Source: Cynocephalus volans (taxonomy: Eukaryota > Chordata > Mammalia > Dermoptera > Cynocephalidae). Taken from it: a stretch of 64,000 bases of DNA. Numbering within the stretch: position 1 is the stretch's first letter; every line of letters begins with the position of its first letter. This document shows positions 1 through 34,522 of the stretch, in pieces. The notes beneath the pieces were generated by a model. It worked only from the letters and a program-made list of their open reading frames with translations, made no database searches and had not been told where the DNA came from. A program made the position numbers and the translations under genes. The stretch is from assembly GCF_027409185.1 (NCBI RefSeq), contig NC_084462.1, forward strand, positions 28,061,577 through 28,125,576, given 5' to 3'.

Positions 1-546
1 ACCTGGCCCTGCAGTCCTGGCCCCTCATCAGGCCAGGGCATAACAAAGACTCAGGGCCAGAACCTCTGTGCTTCCTGCCCTTTCCCTCCCAGGGGGCTTC
101 AGCTCAGGACACACCATCCCAGCCCTATCCAGTCCCTGCTCTTTGAAGGGCCCTTTTAGCACTTCTTTCTGTGCAGACAGAGAGGAAAGGGGGCTATGAC
201 AAGAGTGTCACCCACTGCCTTATTTCTAAATTACAGTGCTTGCTTTCTCCCCGTTTGCCGTGTCAGACCCTAAGTTGAAGAATGCTGTTGCTGGAGGGTA
301 GACCTCTGATCCTCCTTCTCAGTTTACGGGTAGGGAAACTGAGGCCCAGAGTGGCTTGGTAACTTAGCCAGTGTCTCAGCAAGACTCTCAGACCAACATC
401 TTTTCTCCTCCTGCTTGTCACAGTCACTGCTCAGCCTGGGTGCATGAGGATTTGTGCAGGTACATGTGGGGTCGGCAGGACAGTGTGGGCCTACACCAAA
501 CCGTGCCTCCCAAGAATGGTTCCCAACTCCCCTTCTACCTCTGCAG
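1..546 (+). other. LIMK1: LIMK1 intron 1, 3' end
   Basis: Non-coding up to the exon 2 acceptor. A MIR-like piece lies near 290-395. An ATG at 444 opens in frame with exon 2 across the acceptor, but nothing else supports it as an exon. LIMK1 exon 1 and its promoter are not here. Confidence 0.8.
290..395 (-). repeat. MIR fragment
   Basis: Diverged but recognisable MIR core (gggaaactgaggcccagag) in reverse orientation. Confidence 0.55.
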
Positions 547-24218
<23,672 letters not shown>

Positions 24219-25400
24219 GCCTGGCCCACCCAGCTGCCCTGTCCCCACCTCTGGAGAATCCACCCTCACCAGATTCCTCTGCAGGAGGTGTCCAGGGGTG
24301 GGGCCTTGGCCAGAGCAGGCCCTGACTTGCCTTCTCCCACCCTGCAGCTGGCGCCCCCACCCTCCCTGTGCCCCAGCCCCAGTGCTGGCCCAGCTGCACG
24401 CACACTGTCACTCTGCCCTGCCTCACCTGTCTTGGTGGGGCCACCGCCCCTCGCTTCCCCTTGCATGAGCTGGAGGGCCCTGAGTGGCGCCCAGTCCACT
24501 CACCAACAGCCGTCCTGCGCATGCTGCCCGTCTGCAGCTCCCCCAGGGCGGCTGGAAGGCAGCCTCCAAACCATGCCCTGTCATGCGGGGTGCATGGAGG
24601 GCATGTGTGAAGGGGAGGCCAGGTTCCCAGGAGTCTGCATTCCCAGGAGCCACATGGGGAGTCGGGCTCATCACCCCCAGGGGTTGTCTAGGTAGCAACA
24701 GGTATTGATAATTACCCAAATGCCCAGATCAGAGAGAGGTCTGACCCTGTGGAGCGGAAGTCCCCAGGGGCTAGGCAGCAGCCCTTTCTCTTGCTTTGGG
24801 TCTTTTTTGTTTGTTTGTCAAAGCCACTTTAGTGAGAAGTAGGTACCAGGCCTCAGGGTGCAGAGGGGTCCCTTGCAGGAGAGGAGAGCCCTGGTGCCTG
24901 AGCCAGAGCTGCTGGGGGTGCAGCCCAGGCAGAGGGAGGTTGGGCAGAGCAGACAGGGCGAGCGGCCACCAGCACCCAGCCCGAAGTTCATCTCAGCGCC
25001 CCTCCCGCCTCTCCCCCGAGTCTCCTGCCAGTGGCTGCAGCAGCCTCGGCCCCTCCTCGTGCCCCTCTGTCCTCTGGGTTCTTTCTGTGTAATCTATTTT
25101 TTAAAAAGAGTTTGTATTATTTTTTCATACGGCTGCAGCAGCAGCTGCTGGGGGCTTGGGGTTTTATTTTTTTGGCGGGTGGGGTAGGAGGGCCATTTTG
25201 TCACTTTGCCTCAGTTGAGCATCTAGGAAGTATTAAAACTGTGAAGCTTTCTCAGTGCACTTTGAACCTGGAACACAATCCCAACAGGCCCATGGGACCA
25301 CAATTTAGGGAGGCAGGACCCACTCGCCTCCATCCAGGAACCGTGATGTCTAAGGAACAAGCCCCAGATGCAGAACAATAAACTACATTCTGTACTCCCC
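24219..25400 (+). other. LIMK1: LIMK1 3' untranslated region
   Basis: GC-rich in the first kilobase and AT-richer near the end, reaching just past the AATAAA at 25377. No interspersed repeat is seen in it. The cleavage point near 25400 is inferred from normal spacing. Confidence 0.85.
25377..25382 (+). promoter_or_regulatory. LIMK1: LIMK1 polyadenylation signal AATAAA
   Basis: Canonical hexamer about 1.16 kb after the stop codon, followed at 25410-25440 by GT-rich sequence (ttgctgagtgtgtctg) suited to a downstream element. Confidence 0.88.
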
Positions 25401-25483
25401 ACCAAGGACCTGCGTTGCTGAGTGTGTCTGGGGGCCCCAAGGAAATAGTCGAGACAAGAGAGGACTTAGAAGTCTGATGAGAA

Positions 25484-25580
25484 GGGCCAGCCTATGGCTC
25501 ACTTGGGAGAGTGTGGTGCTGACAACACCAAGTCAAGAGTTAAGATCTCCTTACCAGTCATCTTTATATAAAAAAAAAAA
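25484..25580 (+). mobile_element. tRNA-derived SINE, monomer
   Basis: Matches the second unit of the dimers (cttgggagagtgtggtgctg, then gagttaagatctcctt). TSD: agtctgatgagaag before, agtctgataagac after. It sits about 100 bp past the LIMK1 poly(A) signal. Confidence 0.85.
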
Positions 25581-25589
25581 AGTCTGATA

Positions 25590-27035
25590 AGACAGGAGTG
25601 GGTGGGCAGGAAGGGCAGTGAAGGTGGGTGGCAGGAGAGCCGGGGTTGCATGCAGAGCAGGGGGAGCGCCCAGCCAAGGCCAGCGAAGGATTTTCACAAG
25701 TGGGATGTGGGGCCAGGGCAACACTCAGAAATATGCCTTTCACTTAATGTTTTCTTTCTAAAATGAAAGGGTGTAATCAGGAAAATGGAAACCACACTAG
25801 TTATCTCAAATATAGAACACTTAACACAGGGAATTGTTTCACAGGTGTTGAGAGACAGCGGGAAGGGCAAAAAGTAGACACAAGTAACCCAGAGATGAAC
25901 TGCAGGAAGTGGTTACCACGCCCTGGGCTAAAAGATTTAAGGAAAGACGTGGTCACTTTAGTTGCCTAATGTTGCATAAAAACCACCCCTAAATTTGGGG
26001 GCTTAAAATAGCAGTGAGCCCTTATTGCTCACAATTTCCATTGAGAATTTGGGAGCAGCTTGGGTGGGTGGTTTGGATTTGGGGCCTCTCCTAGGGCTGC
26101 AGGTGGCTCCTTCATGTGGCTGGCAAGTTGAGTGCAGCTGTTGGCAGAAGGCCTCAGCTCACCTGGGCCTCTCTCCCCAGGGCTGTTTGTCCTCACGGCA
26201 ACCTCCAGAATGAGCATCACAGGAGAGGCCAGCAAAAGTGCCACTGCCCCCTATGACCTAGCCTCAGGTCACCCCTCGTCACTTCCATCACGTTCCATTG
26301 GTCACAGCCAATCCTGATTAAGGCACAAGGGAACCGCACAAGGCCATGACTACCAGAACCAGGAAGGATCACTGGGGGTTACCTTGCAAGCAGATGAGAA
26401 ATTTGGAGGGAGAAGCCCCAGGGGGCCAGTACTGGGTTTTGTGATGCGTGTTGTGGGGGAGGGTTGAAGTTTAAGCAGTTGGTGCTGGGACTCACGTCTG
26501 CAGGAGAGGAGCAGGAGAAAGTCTTCCCTTCTTTCACCTTCCAGTCTCCCTCAGCAGGCCCCATTAGCAGGCAGAACTTACCTGGAATCTGGCCGGCAAG
26601 GAAGTCTGGGAAATGTAGTTTTCAGTAGTCCAGCAACAGCAGCCCAGAGCAGAAAAGAGCAGGCTTGAGGCTGAGACACAGTAAGTCATCAGCACGGTCC
26701 CTCCCTTGCTGCTCGGCAGCCACACACACCTTCTCCCCCATTCCATTTCCATTAGACTCTTGCTACATGCAACTCACAAGATACAAGTGTCCTTTGTGCA
26801 CAGACATGTCATTCTCTGCCTGCAAGGCAGACAGCAAAGTTCTGCAGTCATCATATCCATCACTCAGTGATTTTGATTCTGGTCACAATTCCATTTGAAT
26901 ATTTCCTATCCTAAAGACTTAGCTGGTAAAGTCCATCACCATCATACTTTCAAAAAAAATAAGGGAACTAGAGGAAGGGAGAGATTTCATACACATGTAA
27001 CAAGCAAAGAAGAAAATATGCATAACTGTTACAGG
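25590..27035. other. Intergenic sequence after LIMK1
   Basis: No gene seen. 25960-26400 may be an old LTR-like repeat (gcctaatgttgcataaaaac, then cattggtcacagccaatcc), but I cannot name it. 26400-27035 shows nothing I recognise. Confidence 0.5.
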
Positions 27036-27039
27036 CCTT

Positions 27040-28490
27040 GTTTGTACAACTGGTTACGGTGTCTTAATTGATTTTTAAACAATGATATTGTATATAATTC
27101 ACATACAGTTCGCCACTTAAAGTGTAATGTTCAATAGTTTCTAATGTATTCACAGAGTTGTGCAACCATCACCACAATTTAATTTTAGAACATTTGTATC
27201 GCCCCGAAAGTACCCATTAGCAGTCACCCCCATTTCATCCCTCCCCCAGACCTAGGTAACTATTAATCTACCCTACCTTCTGTCTCTGTAGATTTATATA
27301 GATTTAGATAGTTTGGGCCATACAACATGTAGTCCTTGGTGACTGGCTTCTTTCACTTAGTATGTTTTCAAGTTCAATTATGTCATCGTCTGTATCAGAA
27401 CTTCATTCCTTTTCATAGTAGAAAAATACTCCACTATACCAAGGTATCGTAATTGATCCATTCATCAGTTCATGGACATGTGAGTTGTTTCCACCCTTGG
27501 CTAATATGAGTAATGCTGCTGTGAACATTGGCATACAAGTTTTTGACTGGGTGTATGTTTTCATTTCACTTGGTTATATACCTGAGAGTAGAGTTGCAGG
27601 TTTATATACCTGAGAGTAATAACTATGCTTAACATTTTAAGAAACTTTCAAACTGTTTTCTACCTTGGCTGCACCATTTTACACCCCCACCAGCAATGTT
27701 CATGAAGGTTACAATTTCTTTACATCCCCACCAACACTTACTATTGTCTGACATTTTATTTATAGTCATAGGCTGCCCAGTTAGATCATTTGGTTAGAGC
27801 ACAGCCTTACACCACCAAGGTCATGGGTTCGGATCCTCGTACCAGCCAGCCACCAAAAAAATAAATAGTTACAGTCATCCTTGTGGGTGTGAGATTTGCA
27901 TTTCCCTGACTAATGATGTGGAGCACCTTCTTGTGTGTTTATTGGCCATTTATGTATTTTCTTTGAGAAAATGTCTATTCAGATCCTTTGCCTGTTTTTT
28001 AATTGGGTTATTTATCTTTTTACCTGCAAATGGAAGAGTTCTTTAAATACTCGATGCAAGTCCCTTATCAGATACATGATTTGCAAATATTTTCTCCCAT
28101 TCTATGGGCTGTCTTTTCACTCTCTTGATAGTGTACTTTGATACACAAAAGTTTTAATTTTGATGACATCCAATTTGTCTATTTTTCTTTTGTTGCTTGT
28201 GATTTCATATCATATCTAAGAAGGTTTTGCCTAACCCAAGGTCACGAAGATTTACTCCTAAGTTTTCTTATAAGAGTTTTATAGTTTTAGCTCGTAGATT
28301 TAGGTCCCTCAATTCTATTACATTGATCTCTATGTCCGTCCTATGCCAGGACCACACTGTTTTGATTACTGTAGCTGTGTAGTAAGTTTTGAAATTAGAA
28401 AATATAAGTCCTTCAACTTTTTTTTTCCCCAAGAATATTCTGGCTATTCTGGGCCCCTCAAATTAATTCTCTTATGAATTTTAGGATCGA
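27040..28490 (-). mobile_element. Antisense L1 (ORF2 3' part and 3'UTR), with nested SINE
   Basis: Reverse L1 text: tgcaaccatcaccacaattt, gtaatgctgctgtgaacat, ccaatttgtctatttttctt. Interrupted by a SINE at 27771. No open frame. Confidence 0.75.
27771..27867 (+). mobile_element. tRNA-derived SINE, monomer
   Basis: Starts ggctgcccagttagatcatt, box B gggttcggatcc, short A-rich tail. Short TSD agtcat on each side. Confidence 0.85.
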
Positions 28491-28499
28491 CTTGTCATA

Positions 28500-29530
28500 T
28501 AATTAATTTTTAAACGTCCTTCTACCAATTCCATGTTCCCTTTTCCCTCAGCTAGCACCTCAGCTGGTTGGTGTTCTTTGTCTGGTGGAATAACTGAAAA
28601 ATTCATTTCAGAATGGTCTGAATCCTCAGTGACCTTGCCATTGTTAAATTGCTGTAATTTTCCAGTAATTCTAATCTGGGACACAGCAGTATGAAGAAGC
28701 ACTTCACAGAATCACCTGGGTCCCAGACACAGTCCTTCTCACCCCCACTGTGTAGCAGCAATCCAGTTTCTCCTTGGAAATCAGGACTGATCACTCCAGC
28801 TGGTACAGGACCCTCTTATTTGACTGTTGTTAAATGGAATGAGGAGCCAAAATGGCAATGTTGCAGTCTCAATTTCCAATTCAGTGGAACCTTTGTATCC
28901 TCTCGTTGAAGCATCTCTCTCTTGGTATTCAAGCTATCTAAACTAGCAAAGGTCAGAGTTGCTGGGAATTGGAAGCAAAGGTTCTGCAAGTGGATTATAG
29001 GATGTAACAGAGGCACTATTCACAACTCTGCCCTTGATTCCCAGGCCCATATAGTTTGTCCATAATAGAGAAAGCCCTGCTTGTTGATCACTGGTTCAAA
29101 TCATATATTGCAGCCTATAGAACACTGTCCCCAACTTTTTGGGGTATCTTTTTTGTTCTATCAGAGATCCCAGTTCTGGAAAAACAGCTGCAATTGGAGT
29201 CACTACCTAATTAAGTTAGGACTAACTTATCATTTTCCAAGATGCATCAACCTAGCAGATATGATAGGAATCACCAGCCATGTATACTTCAGATTGATGA
29301 TGGCCCTTGTCTCTGCAATTCTCCCAAGAATACAAAATTTTATTTACTGTTCTGAAAAAAGGAGACATTCAAGGGTCTTCCACCTGGCCCTTTGTACCAT
29401 CATAGCCCTCACCCCATGGGTCAGAGAAAACATGGTGACTCTACCAGTTGCTGAAGATGCCTATTCTAGTTTTACATTCAGGACTGGGAAATTAACCACA
29501 GGGTAGATCCACACACCCACTGGCCACAAT
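28500..29530 (-). mobile_element. ERV-L internal fragment (end of pol, dUTPase-like region), decayed
   Basis: Read on the minus strand, the region resembles the 3' end of an ERV-L pol gene. A Gly-Gly-rich stretch before a Trp-Asp-Pro-Gly motif near 28690-28750 fits the dUTPase-like domain known in ERV-L elements. Frames are broken by stops and shifts; no function is expected. No LTR seen next to it. Confidence 0.55.
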
Positions 29531-29732
29531 ATGTGACCAAAATTCCACTGACATTCGAAGTATCTTTTCTGACCACAGTGGAATAAAACTAGAAATCAAT
29601 ATCAGAAGGAAAACTGGAAAACTTGCAAATATGTGGAAATTAAAGAACACACTCAAACAGTCAGTGATTCAATGTCTACATCACAAGGGAAATTAGAAAA
29701 TATCAGAGGCAAATCAAAATGAAAACACATCA

Positions 29733-29831
29733 GGGCTAGCTGGTTAGCTCACTTGGTTAGAGTGTGGTGCTGATAAACCAAGGTCTTGGGTTCAGATCCC
29801 CATGCTGGCCAGATCAAAAAAAAAAAAAAAA
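29733..29831 (+). mobile_element. tRNA-derived SINE, monomer
   Basis: Starts gggctagctggttagctcac, box B gggttcagatcc, pure A tail. Nested in L1. Confidence 0.87.
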
Positions 29832-30242
29832 CCCAAATGACAGCAAAAAAACAAAAACAAAAAACAACCAAAACTTATGGGGTGGAGTGAAAGCAGTATG
29901 CAGAGGGAAATTTATAGCTGTATATGCCTACATTTAAAAAGAAGAAAGTTCTTAAATCAATTACCCAACCGTACACCTAAAGGAACTAGGGGAAAAAAGA
30001 GCAAAATAAACCAAAAGCTAGCAGAAGGAAGGAAACAATAAAGAGTGGGGAGAAAAATGAAATGGAGAGTAGAAAAAAAAATAGAGAAAACCAACAAAAC
30101 TAAAAGTTGGTTCTTTTAAAATATCAACAAAATTGACAAACCCTTAGCTAATTGACAAGAAAAAAAGAAGATTCAAATGACTAAAATCAAAAATGAAAGT
30201 GGGAAGATTACTACTGACCTTACAAAAATAAAAAGGATTATA

Positions 30243-30427
30243 CAGCCAGACTGTGGCTCACTCGGGAGAGTGTGGTGCTGATAACACCAAGGCCACGGGT
30301 TTGGATCCTATATAAGGATGGTCAGTTGGCTCACTGGCTGAGCGTGGTGCTGACAACATCAAGCCAAGGGTTGAGATCCCCTTACAGTCATCTTTATAAA
30401 AATAAATAAGTAAATAAAATAAAAAAT
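30243..30427 (+). mobile_element. tRNA-derived SINE, dimer
   Basis: Two head-to-tail tRNA-like units joined through 'cctatataaggatggtcagt', then an A/T-rich tail. Perfect TSD aaaaaggattata on both sides. Confidence 0.92.
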
Positions 30428-31340
30428 AAAAAGGATTATAAGAAAGTACTATGAACAATTGTTTACCAACAAATCGGATAACCTAGATGAAATGGACGAA
30501 TCCCTAGAAACATACAAACTACCAAGAAGAAATAGAAAATCTAAACAGACCTATAACAAGGAGATGGAATCAGTAATCAAAAACTTTCCAACAAAGATAA
30601 GTCCTTGCCTAGATGGCTTCAGTGGAGAATTCTATCAAACATTTAAAGGAGAATTAAGACCAATCCTTATCAAAGTCTTTACAAACATTGAAGTGGAGGG
30701 AACACTTGCTAACTAATTCTATGAGGCCAGCATTACCCTGATACCAAAGCCAGACTTTATAGCATCTTATAGCAAAGATGCTATAAGAAAAGATAAAAAC
30801 AAAAACCAAACAAAAAAAGACACTTAAGAAAACTAAAGACCAATATGCCTTATGAATATAGATGCAGATATCCTCAACATATTATGAGCAAAGCAAATTC
30901 AGCAATGTATTAAAAGTACTAAAAACATAGCCAAGTGGTCTTTATCCCAGGAATACATAGATGGTTCAACAGAAGAAAATCAATCTTGTAATACACCACA
31001 TTAATAGAAGGGGAAAAACCACCTGATTGTGTCAATTGATGTAAAAAAAAAAAAAAAAGCACTTAACAAAATCGAACACGCTTTTCTTGAGAAAAACAAA
31101 CAATAAAAGGAAAAAAGGGAATTCCCTCAGTATAATAAAGTCCATATATGAAAATCCCACAGTTAATATCACACTCACTTGTGAAAGAGTGAAAGCTTTC
31201 TCCCTAAGATCAGGCACAAGTCCAGGATGTCTTCTTTCACCATTTCTAGTCAACTTAGTACTAGAAGTTCTAACGAGAGCAATTAGGCAAGAAAAAGAAA
31301 TAAAAGGCATCCAAATCGGAAAGAAGTAAAACAATCTCTA

Positions 31341-31372
31341 TGAGAGGTCTTCAAAACATTTACAGAAAATGT
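31341..31372 (+). mobile_element. Mariner-like element, left end
   Basis: Starts tgagaggtcttcaaaac next to TA inside the L1. It is an imperfect inverted copy of the right end at about 43770-43795. The pseudogene begins directly after it. Confidence 0.5.
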
Positions 31373-32524
31373 TGCAGTGTTTTCAAATAATCAATCAAGT
31401 GCTACTTCTTGGTTAAAAAGGCCACTGGTAGATTCATCTGATTGTAAAGAATTCTCCTTCACTGCTGGAAAAGTCTGCTCACACCCAAGAAGAGAAAACA
31501 ACTTGAAGGCTCTGCTGTGGCTCTCACAATTCATCCTCCCATAAGTCATCAAGCTGCACGTCACTGAAGTCAATGTCACCCTCCGCAGGAAGCTCTCCAT
31601 CCCTGCCACTCCAGGGCTGTCCTACACTGACGGTAGGGATGGGCCTGCTCCTACAGGTGCTGCAGAACCACACTGCAAAGAGAGCCCCCTGAGAAACTCA
31701 TTAATCCCTTGCTCACTGAAAGAGCCTTTCAGCAGAGCAAACTTCATCTTGCCAGTATTGATTGGAGGCCATGGTGGGGTATCCAAATCCTCTGGTCCCC
31801 AACACATTCTCAAATGCATTCTGGGCTCCGGCTTCTGTCCATTGCCACCCCCATATTTTCTTTTTGTATTTGTCTGCCAACTTCAGAAAAACTTCCAAAT
31901 AAGAATTTCTGCCTGCAGCTCCGGTATCAAGGATGTGGGGCAGCACAGCCACCACACATTGCTGATGCTCCTCACACATCCTCTTGGTGATGTCCTCATT
32001 GACGATCTCAAGCAGCTCAGGACATGGGGCATTATCAGAAAACAAATGAAGGGCCCTGGAAACTATTTCAGATCTTGTCCACCCACCATTATAATCCACG
32101 GGGGACTCTCCCTTCTGAAACATCTCGATTGGAGGAAATCCGCTAATCCCATGTCACTGGCTGGATCACTTTTCACTTTTCCTTTTTTTTTGTTCTTTTA
32201 CCTCTGTAGCTGCAGCAGCCCATTTTGGCTCTAGGTTTTTGCAGTGTCCACACCAAGGAGCATAAAACTTAACAATCCAAACATCTTCACTGTCAAGGAC
32301 ATTCTTATCAAAGCTGTCATATGTCAGCTCAACCACATCCATCTTACTTGAACTATCACTTCTGCCTCATTTTCCAGAACTATATCCCCCCCTTCTTCCC
32401 TCAAGGTGATCCTTCAGGAGCTGGTGCAGAGTGCTGAGCACAATATCTACAGTGACTTCACCAGTTCTGCCACCATGATAAGCTTCTGGTCTGTTTTTGT
32501 TAGATCCAGAAGAAAATTTTTTTA

Positions 32525-33035
32525 ATGACACTAATTTTTTATCTCACTGTTCTATAGATCAGAAGTCCAGTACAGAGCTCACCTGATTAAAATCAAGGTG
32601 TCAGCAAACTGCATCCCCGAGGTGGAGGGTCTAGGGGAGAATCTTCCCTGCTTGTTTGGGTTGCTGGCAGAATTCAGTTCCTTGTGGTTGTGGTACTGAG
32701 GTCCTCGTTTTCTTGCTATCTATAAAGTCAGAGCAGTTCCTAGCTTCTAGAAACCACCCAATCCATTGGCTCATGGCCCCTTCCTCCATCTTCAGAGCCA
32801 GTAGTGGCCGGAGGAATCCTACTCAGTTGCATTTTCTGACTCACTCTTGGGCCTCCTCTTCCACTTTTAAAAACTGATGTAATTAGGATAGACCCACCCA
32901 GATAATTCAGGACGCTCTCCCTATCTCAAGGTCCTTAATCACATCTGCAAAGTGACTTTTGCCACGTAAAGTAAATTAATCAGAGGATCAGAGGATTAAG
33001 GCATGGACATTTGGGGGGACCATTATTCTGACTAC
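32525..33035 (-). mobile_element. MLT1-type LTR, truncated near its poly(A) site
   Basis: On the minus strand it starts gttagtcagaataatggtc and ends near ctatagaacagtgagataaa, where the R region of an MLT1 LTR ends. The usual U5-like end is missing. Confidence 0.65.
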
Positions 33036-33039
33036 CACG

Positions 33040-33160
33040 CTGCCCTGTTCACTTTCAAGAGGATCAAAAACAGAGTTGACTGCCAGCCTCACCAAGGAGC
33101 TTCGTGCAGCCACACTGGGCAGGCAGAGCTCATCACAGGCTCTGTCCAACACAGACTTCA
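33040..33160. other. Unrecognised 120 bp between LTR and L1
   Basis: GC-richer than its neighbours (gagcttcgtgcagccacact). Part of the retroposed segment; origin unknown. Confidence 0.4.
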
Positions 33161-33451
33161 TGAATACGACCCCAAAAGCACAGGCAACCAAAGGAAAAAT
33201 AAACAAATGGGATTATATCCAACTAAAAATCTGCTGCACAACAAAAGAAACAATTTACAGCGTTAAAAGACAGCCAACAGAGTGGGAGAAAATATTTGCA
33301 AAATATACATCTGACAAAGGATTAATATCCAGAATATACAAGGAACTGAAACAACTTTACAACAAAAAAACAAGTAACCCAATTAAAAAATGGGCAAAAG
33401 AGCTAAATAGGCATTTCTCAAAGAAAGACATACAAATGGCCAACAGACACG
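33160..33451 (+). mobile_element. L1 ORF2 3' fragment
   Basis: Forward L1 text: gaaacaatttacagcgttaa, gagtgggagaaaatatttgc, atttctcaaagaaagacat. Ends abruptly at 33451 with no tail. Confidence 0.8.
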
Positions 33452-34132
33452 TTAGATCTAAAATCTTGATGGTAGGAAATGCCTGAACACCATGCTTGTC
33501 TCCTAGGGATTGATGCTTACCTGCATCTACTGTGCCGACTTTCACAACATCTTTTAAGACAGCTGCTGGTTTCCTCCATGTTGGTATTTGGCAGTTGCCA
33601 CACCACGGAACGTAGAATTCTACAAGCCACAAACTTTCACTTTGAATAACTTCTTGGTTGAAATTTAATGGAGTTAATTTGATTACATCATCACTAGAGG
33701 AATATAGACCATTCAGTGCAAGAAAGAAGGTACAGCTCACTAGAACAAGGCCCAGGCAAGCCATGCTGAGCTCCAGGCCAGTGTAGTCCTGGCTGCCGCC
33801 ACCTCACCTCTGCCAGGCACCGCGCCCCACACCCATGTCCTGCCCTCGGCCACTCAGACAGGAGGCTGTGGTGGCTGCCTGAGATTGAGCATATTTTCAC
33901 ATGTCTGTCAGCCATTTGTACATCTTCCTTTGAGAAATGCCTATTCGGCTCCTTTGCCCATTTTTTAGTTGGGTTACTTGGGTTTTTTAACTGTTGTGTT
34001 GTATGAGTTCCTTGCGTATCCTGGATATTAATCCCATGTCAGACGCATAGTTTGCAAATATTTTATCCCATTCTGTGGATTGTCTTTTTGTTCTGTTAAT
34101 TGTTTCTTTTGCTGTGCAGAAGCTTTTTAAAA

Positions 34133-34522
34133 AAAAAAAAAAAAGACTTGGGCCGGCCCATGGCTCACTCGGGAGAGTGTGGTGCTGATAACACCAAGGC
34201 CATGGGTTCGGATCCCATATAGGGATGGCCAGTTGGCTCACTGGGTGAGCGTGGTGCTGACAACACCAAGTCAAGGGTTAAGATCCCCTTACCAGTCATC
34301 TTTAAAAAAAAAAATTAATTAATAATAATAATAAAAAGACATACAGATTTATTGAAAGGAAAAATCCAAGGCCTTACATTAAACAATGAAACATTCCAGT
34401 TCACAATTGATATAGTACAATATCATGTACTTTACACACACACACACACACAAACAAAATTAGTAATTACTAAGCATTTACTATGCCAGACACTCTGATA
34501 GGTCCTAGAAACAACACAATTG
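34133..34522 (+). mobile_element. Compound insertion in L1: SINE dimer plus about 185 bp of other sequence
   Basis: The L1 text 'gcagaagcttttta' is found on both sides (34118 and 34524), so all of this was one insertion target. It holds a SINE dimer and then non-SINE sequence with a (CA)n tract near 34436-34452 and a minus-strand AATAAA near 34349. Confidence 0.6.
34150..34338 (+). mobile_element. tRNA-derived SINE, dimer
   Basis: Starts gggccggcccatggctcac; units joined by 'cccatatagggatggccagt'; tail A11 then taa repeats. Confidence 0.9.

Larger units (their letters stand above)
29535..31340 (+). mobile_element. L1 ORF2 fragment, 5' portion of a split L1
   Basis: Forward L1 text including cttttctgaccacagtgga and gtagaaatagaaaatctaa-like RT region. 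At 31340 it breaks in the RT region after 'aaaacaatctcta'; the expected next L1 text resumes at 43796. Two SINEs are nested in it. Confidence 0.8.
32508..33451 (-). mobile_element. Retroposed segment inside the PDIA6 pseudogene (antisense L1 plus MLT1-type LTR end)
   Basis: Bounded by gttagatcc (left) and gttagatct (right), which join the pseudogene cleanly. Read on the minus strand it starts in antisense L1, crosses about 120 bp of unknown sequence, enters an MLT1-type LTR and stops in an A-rich run (attaaaaaaatttt) where LTR polyadenylation would occur. Looks like a reverse-transcribed RNA; this is an inference. Confidence 0.55.
31373..33890 (-). pseudogene. PDIA6: PDIA6 processed pseudogene, split by an insertion
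   Basis: Intronless copy of the ER protein disulfide isomerase PDIA6 (P5), reading right to left. The 5'UTR-like part and the ATG region are at 33766-33890, with a signal peptide start [19 protein letters not shown]. The first thioredoxin site reads CGNC instead of CGHC. The piece ends at FPTIKI. The rest is at 31373-32507: a second thioredoxin domain with an intact CGHC, a deletion after VKEQ, a C-terminal domain ([15 protein letters not shown]), a frameshift near 31760-31800, and an end reading EDEL where the gene has KDEL. The 3'UTR follows. An insertion at 32508-33451 separates the halves, with gttagatc repeated at both edges. Stops, shifts and the insertion rule out a working enzyme. Confidence 0.93.

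Noticed and set aside
24219-25400. miR-134 seed match (AGTCACA) in the LIMK1 3'UTR, known from rodent Limk1
   Set aside because: I found no exact AGTCACA by eye; only TGTCACT occurs. A target-prediction run is needed before claiming loss.
31341-31372. PDIA6 3'UTR continuing to 31341
   Set aside because: The last 32 bases fit an inverted mariner-like end better than PDIA6 3'UTR, and the far end of that element is found at 43795.
31713-32123. Functional PDIA6-like gene on the minus strand
   Set aside because: No introns, frameshift, internal deletion, lost first active site and an insertion between the halves: a processed pseudogene.
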